Below are positions 15,317 to 18,631 of a stretch of DNA of 18,631 bases, piece after piece. The notes under the pieces were generated by a model, which saw nothing but the letters and a program-made list of their open reading frames with translations, was not told the origin of the DNA and searched no databases. Positions within the stretch are counted from its first letter, which is position 1. The number at the start of each line of letters is the position of its first letter. Source of the stretch: an uncultured Oscillospiraceae bacterium (lineage in GTDB: Bacteria; Bacillota; Clostridia; Oscillospirales; Acutalibacteraceae); NCBI GenBank assembly GCA_900554535.1, contig USIA01000022.1, positions 1 to 18,631 of the forward strand, given 5' to 3'. The position numbers were made by a program, and so were the translations under genes.

Positions 15317-16111
15317 ATGATTTTGCGCGGAAGCTGGTTTTCAAAAGCGCTGGAAATGCAAACCGGCGTGACAGTAGTCGGACCGGACCACGAGACAGCA
15401 GGACGGCCTTACCGGGTCTGCTATTTGTTGCACGGCCTTTGTGGGAACCATGGGGATTGGGCAGAAAATACGCTCCTGCCACTTTATGCGCAGGCGTATG
15501 ACGTGCTATTTATCACGCCGGAAGTCGGCCGCAGCTTCTATGCGGACATGCAGTTTGGCCAGAAATTCTTTACGTATGTGCAGCAGGAGCTGCCGGAACT
15601 TTGTGCGCGCTATTTTCATATTTCCACACAGCGGGAGGACAGCTTTGTGATCGGCGGGTCCATGGGCGGCTATGGCGCGCTGAAATGTGCACTCACGGCG
15701 CCCGGTCAATACATTGCCTGCTGCGCACTTTCTTCCTGTTTCTTGTTTTTGGATGAATCCCTGCGCAATGTGCGAGAGCATCCGCAAATCGTACAGGCCA
15801 GGGTGGGCACGCAGGCGGTGAACGATCTGGCGGCAGCCTATGGGCCAGAATTTCACTGGGCGCCGGAAAATGACCTGCTGGCGCTGGCCCGCAGCGCTGC
15901 CACGACGCCGGAAAAGCCCCGGCTTTTTTTGGCCTGTGGCACAGAAGATAGCTTTTTGGAGAATCACCGGCGTTTTCAGAAAGCCATGCAGGCTTTGCCG
16001 TTTGAACTGACGTATCGGGAACTGCCTGGACACCATGACTGGTATTATTTTGATCGGGCGCTCAAGGCGGCGTTGACGTTCTGCTTCGACACAGACGATG
16101 GAAATTCATAA
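15317..16111 (+). CDS. Alpha/beta-hydrolase esterase (esterase D / acetyl-esterase family)
   Basis: The 264-residue protein has no signal peptide and should be cytoplasmic. The oxyanion-region motif YLLHGLCGNHGDW (about 36-48) precedes the nucleophile elbow GGSMGGYG with Ser115. The likely triad partners are Asp211 (GTEDSF) and His240 (GHHDWYYFD). This arrangement matches the esterase D-like family, which includes S-formylglutathione hydrolases, feruloyl and acetyl-xylan esterases and mycolyltransferases; removal of acetyl groups from sugars is a plausible role. GGGAGG lies 9 nt before the ATG. It stands between the GH25 terminator and the ABC promoter, so it is probably monocistronic. The substrate cannot be assigned. 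Confidence 0.9.
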   Translation: MILRGSWFSKALEMQTGVTVVGPDHETAGRPYRVCYLLHGLCGNHGDWAENTLLPLYAQAYDVLFITPEVGRSFYADMQFGQKFFTYVQQELPELCARYFHISTQREDSFVIGGSMGGYGALKCALTAPGQYIACCALSSCFLFLDESLRNVREHPQIVQARVGTQAVNDLAAAYGPEFHWAPENDLLALARSAATTPEKPRLFLACGTEDSFLENHRRFQKAMQALPFELTYRELPGHHDWYYFDRALKAALTFCFDTDDGNS

Positions 16112-16289
16112 TGTAATATTTTGGATTGAATGCATACCTATTTGCCAACCAGACGTGCGGAAGGACTGCCGGGATAAACGCAGCCGGCATTCCAGCTGTC
16201 CGAGAAAATTGGGCAATCATGCCAGGAGCGATACAGCCAGCCCACCGTTTTAAAAAAGTTTGCTAATGATGGTGCAGCAACCGCAAGGC
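16112..16289. other. Intergenic region after the esterase
   Basis: No gene seen. TGCCGG (16167-16172) and CCGGCA (16184-16189) form a 6-bp hairpin without a T tract, so it may be an mRNA 3'-end structure rather than an intrinsic terminator. Confidence 0.35.
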
Positions 16290-16318
16290 TTGCTCACCGG
16301 CCACAGGAATGGTATAAT
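16290..16318 (+). promoter_or_regulatory. Sigma-A promoter of the ABC-2 transporter operon
   Basis: TTGCTC (16290-16295), a 17-bp spacer and a perfect TATAAT (16313-16318). The start site near 16325 leaves an unusually long leader of about 190 nt before the GTG at 16518. Confidence 0.8.
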
Positions 16319-16517
16319 CTATGAATAGATATTTTCAGATGCTTTCTAGATGTTTTCGTTTTCGGTCAAAGCGCCGCCTCTGTATCTGCATTGAAAGAGC
16401 AAAGTGGCCGACTATTCTTGTGCAGCGCGTGCAAGTTTTAGGCACAAAAAGCGCGAGGAGAAACAACGGCCGCCGGCGCCTTCATCGCAAAACGGGGCAG
16501 AGAAATGAGGTGTACAG

Positions 16518-17426
16518 GTGAGCGCCATCACAGCACAGGATCTGACAAAATCATATGATGGAAAAACAAATGCCCTTGAGGGATTGGCGTTCAACATTGC
16601 CGAAGGAGAAACCTATGGCCTTTTGGGTAGACAAGGCAGCGGCAAACGCACAGTGGTCAAGCTGCTGGCTGGGCTTTTTCGGCCGAGCAGGGGAAGATGT
16701 TCGGTCATGGGCGTCGAGCCCTCGAAACGACCGGAAGTCGTGCACCGGATGTGCGGTATTATGCTGCCATCGGCGAAAATGTATGCGAGTATGACCGGTC
16801 AGGAAAACCTGCATTTCTTTGGCCGCGCCGCCGGTATGAGCGGAGACGATGTGCTGTCTAGAAGCATCGAATTGATGAAGGACCTCGGCATCTGGGAGGC
16901 GCGCGACGCGCTGGCGGGCACCTATTCGACGAGCATGCAGCAGCGACTCTCTTTGGCGCGGGCTCTGTTGCACCGGCCGAAGGTTCTGCTGCTGGATGAA
17001 CCAGACAGCGGCCTGGATCCGGAAGGAACGAATGCTGTGCTCGCCCTGCTGCAGGGCTTGGCAAAGCAGGAAGGCATAACGGTGCTTCTCTGCACGCACC
17101 GGCCCCGTGTCGCCCAGCGCGTCTGCAAGCGCTTTGGAATCCTGCGGGATGGAAAGCTGCTTGCGGACGGGAATTTGCCCGCGCTGTGCCAAATGGCCGG
17201 ATGTGCGCCGCGCGCGCGGTTCCATCTGCCCGTGGGGGATACGTTGCCCGGTTGGACGGACAAAGGCAAGGGCTATTGGGAAAAGACGCTGCGGGATGTC
17301 GAGGAGATGCCAAGACTGCTGCATGATGCGGTGGAAGCAGGGCATGCCATTTATGAGGCGCGGCTTTTGCGGCCGAGCGTAGAGGACGCTTATGTCCGTT
17401 TGCTGGGAAAGGAGGCAGACGCATGA
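16518..17426 (+). CDS. ABC-2-type transporter ATP-binding protein with divergent nucleotide-site motifs
   Basis: This 302-residue protein has an ATPase domain (about 4-220) and an accessory C-terminal part (about 220-302). It starts at GTG with AGGTG just upstream. Walker B is intact (VLLLDEP at 156-162, Glu161) and the switch His is His194. The other motifs are odd: Walker A reads GRQGSGKRT (37-45), with Arg44 where Ser or Thr normally binds Mg-phosphate, and the signature reads YSTSMQQ (136-142), with Ser139 where NatA-like proteins have Gly. The frame is otherwise open with no sign of decay. It overlaps the permease gene by ATGA. The family couples ATP use to an ABC-2 permease for export; the substrate is unknown, and activity may be low or regulated. 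Confidence 0.9.
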   Translation: MSAITAQDLTKSYDGKTNALEGLAFNIAEGETYGLLGRQGSGKRTVVKLLAGLFRPSRGRCSVMGVEPSKRPEVVHRMCGIMLPSAKMYASMTGQENLHFFGRAAGMSGDDVLSRSIELMKDLGIWEARDALAGTYSTSMQQRLSLARALLHRPKVLLLDEPDSGLDPEGTNAVLALLQGLAKQEGITVLLCTHRPRVAQRVCKRFGILRDGKLLADGNLPALCQMAGCAPRARFHLPVGDTLPGWTDKGKGYWEKTLRDVEEMPRLLHDAVEAGHAIYEARLLRPSVEDAYVRLLGKEADA

Positions 17427-18244
17427 CTTTGCCCCGTATTTTCGCGAAGGTGATCAACCCGCGTGAAACGGGGCTGATCCGCAAGGATTTCCGAGAAATC
17501 TGGAGCAATGGCGTGGTGCGCGCACTGCTGATTCTCCTGCCTACGGTGTTGGCAGGTGTGATCCCAATCATCTTTATTGTGCTGGCCAGTATTTTGCCGG
17601 AGGAAAGCATGGAAAGTATGACGCAGATGCGCGGCCTGCTCGGCGAGGGTCAGCAGTATATGAATGACCGACAGTCTATGTTTTATATTTTTTCCGACTG
17701 TCTGGGGCCGATGCTGTTTTTACTGGTGCCGTTACTGATTTCCTGTGTCACCGCGGCGACGAGTTTTGTTGGCGAGCGGCAGAATGGCACCCTGGAGACG
17801 CTCTTCCTGACGCCCATGACCACACGCGAAATTTTTAAAGCCAAAGCGGTGGGCAGTGTGATCCTTTCCGTTGTGGCGACGTTAGCTTCCTTTGTGATTT
17901 ATCTGGTGGTCATGATCGTTGGCGATGTGATGCTGGGGGTGACTTTTTTCCTGGCGAATCCCAGCTGGATTGTGATTGTGCTGCTGGTGGCGCCGGCCTT
18001 TATCGTGTTTGGGGTGCTGTTTATGGTGCTGCTCAATGCACACGGCACGAGCGTGGGGGAGTCCATGCAGATTTGCGGTTATGTAGCGCTGCCGTTTATT
18101 TTGCTGTTTATTGCGCAGTTTTCCGGCGCTTTTCGCTTGAACGTGGGGTGGTATCTGCTTTTGGCGGGCGTGATCTGGATTGTGGATCTGTTTTTGTGGC
18201 GCAATACAGCTCGCCATTTTACGACGGAGCGGTTGTTGCGGTGA
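17423..18244 (+). CDS. ABC-2-type transporter permease
   Basis: The 273-residue membrane protein has six hydrophobic segments. The first (about 33-59) is followed by an outside loop with many Met, Gln and Glu residues, then helices near 95-115, 142-168, 180-205, 215-235 and 243-260. The cytoplasmic motif GERQNGTLETLFLTPMTTREIFKAK is typical of NatB-like ABC-2 permeases. Its ATG overlaps the ATPase stop (ATGA), so the two form a transporter. No dedicated substrate protein is nearby. There is no clear terminator in the 80 bp before the next gene, so the phosphoesterase could be cotranscribed. Confidence 0.9.
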   Translation: MTLPRIFAKVINPRETGLIRKDFREIWSNGVVRALLILLPTVLAGVIPIIFIVLASILPEESMESMTQMRGLLGEGQQYMNDRQSMFYIFSDCLGPMLFLLVPLLISCVTAATSFVGERQNGTLETLFLTPMTTREIFKAKAVGSVILSVVATLASFVIYLVVMIVGDVMLGVTFFLANPSWIVIVLLVAPAFIVFGVLFMVLLNAHGTSVGESMQICGYVALPFILLFIAQFSGAFRLNVGWYLLLAGVIWIVDLFLWRNTARHFTTERLLR

Positions 18245-18324
18245 CGTTTGATCGTCCGCTGCGAATAGGCGGGGAAGGCAGTTGATGCGCCCCACTATCT
18301 GGCCTGGAGAAAGGAGACGATTGA

Positions 18325-18631
18325 TTGGCTGCAGATCTGCATTGCCATACGACCTGTTCTGATGGAACAGTCACAGCCGAGGAGCTGGTTTTTATGGCGA
18401 AAGCCCGCGGGCTTTCCGCCGTTGCGGTGACTGACCACGACACCTTTGCCGGCATTCCCCGCGCAGTACAAGCTGGCAGGCAAAACGGCATAAGGGTGGT
18501 GCCTGGCATTGAAATTTCGACCCGTGATGCGAAAACCGGGCGCAAGGCACATATCTTGTGCTACTGTTGCCCGCACCCGGAGCGGCTGGGGGCTTTGTGG
18601 CGCCACCCCCCGGAGCCTCCCGCACGCAGAA
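18325..18631 (+). CDS. PHP-domain phosphoesterase, N-terminal part (cut by window end)
   Basis: The visible 102 residues begin at TTG 18325, fixed by an in-frame TGA immediately upstream (18322-18324) and AGGAG at 18312-18316, 8 nt before. The PHP metal-site motifs are in order: DLHCHTTCSDG (residues 3-13, with His5, His7 and Asp12), TDHDT (35-39) and PGIEIS (59-64, with Glu62). This matches the TrpH/YciV-like family, which includes RNase AM and 3',5'-nucleoside bisphosphate phosphatases. The last 15 residues look less like the family and follow a run of six C (18606-18611), so a sequencing frameshift there is possible. The C-terminus is not in the window. Confidence 0.85.
   Translation, partial: MAADLHCHTTCSDGTVTAEELVFMAKARGLSAVAVTDHDTFAGIPRAVQAGRQNGIRVVPGIEISTRDAKTGRKAHILCYCCPHPERLGALWRHPPEPPARR

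Overview
The window looks like chromosomal DNA from a low- to mid-GC Gram-positive anaerobe, most likely an Oscillospiraceae/Ruminococcaceae-type Clostridia. The evidence is strong AGGAGG-type ribosome sites, consensus sigma-A promoters, a lipoprotein with a typical lipobox, single-chain pyruvate carboxylase, dockerin-like and LamG modules, and a secreted-protein module I associate with that family. The family assignment is inference. No phage, insertion sequence or CRISPR array was seen.

Layout. Positions 1-1985 hold the tail of one ABC exporter half-transporter and all of a second one, overlapping by ATGA, which suggests a heterodimeric drug/lipid exporter; a terminator follows. A gene-free stretch of about 750 bp (2058-2813) carries a cluster of GTGGAAA boxes and then a good promoter for pyruvate carboxylase (2814-6230). 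After another terminator and a repeat-rich upstream region comes a large secreted phosphatase/phosphodiesterase-fold protein (6809-10132) with LamG, cohesin-like, single-EF-hand and two C-terminal modules.

The middle block is on the minus strand. It holds a two-gene unit (12049 to 10590) with an unknown 135-residue protein translationally coupled to a secreted nuclease lipoprotein; its leader contains a terminator-like hairpin. Next are tRNA-Gly(CCC) with its own promoter and terminator, and a PsiE-like membrane protein.

The right side returns to the plus strand. It has a secreted GH25 muramidase-like protein with two tandem N-terminal modules, an esterase of the EstD/acetyl-esterase fold, an ABC-2-type ATPase/permease pair whose ATPase has unusual nucleotide-site motifs, and the start of a PHP-domain phosphoesterase cut by the window end.

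How the genes relate. Most are single units with their own promoter and terminator. A theme is the cell surface and outside world: two exporters, a secreted nuclease, a secreted phosphodiesterase and a cell-wall hydrolase. The last two share one uncharacterised module of about 90 residues, present four times in this window. That is the best candidate for an undescribed element here, probably a surface-targeting domain.
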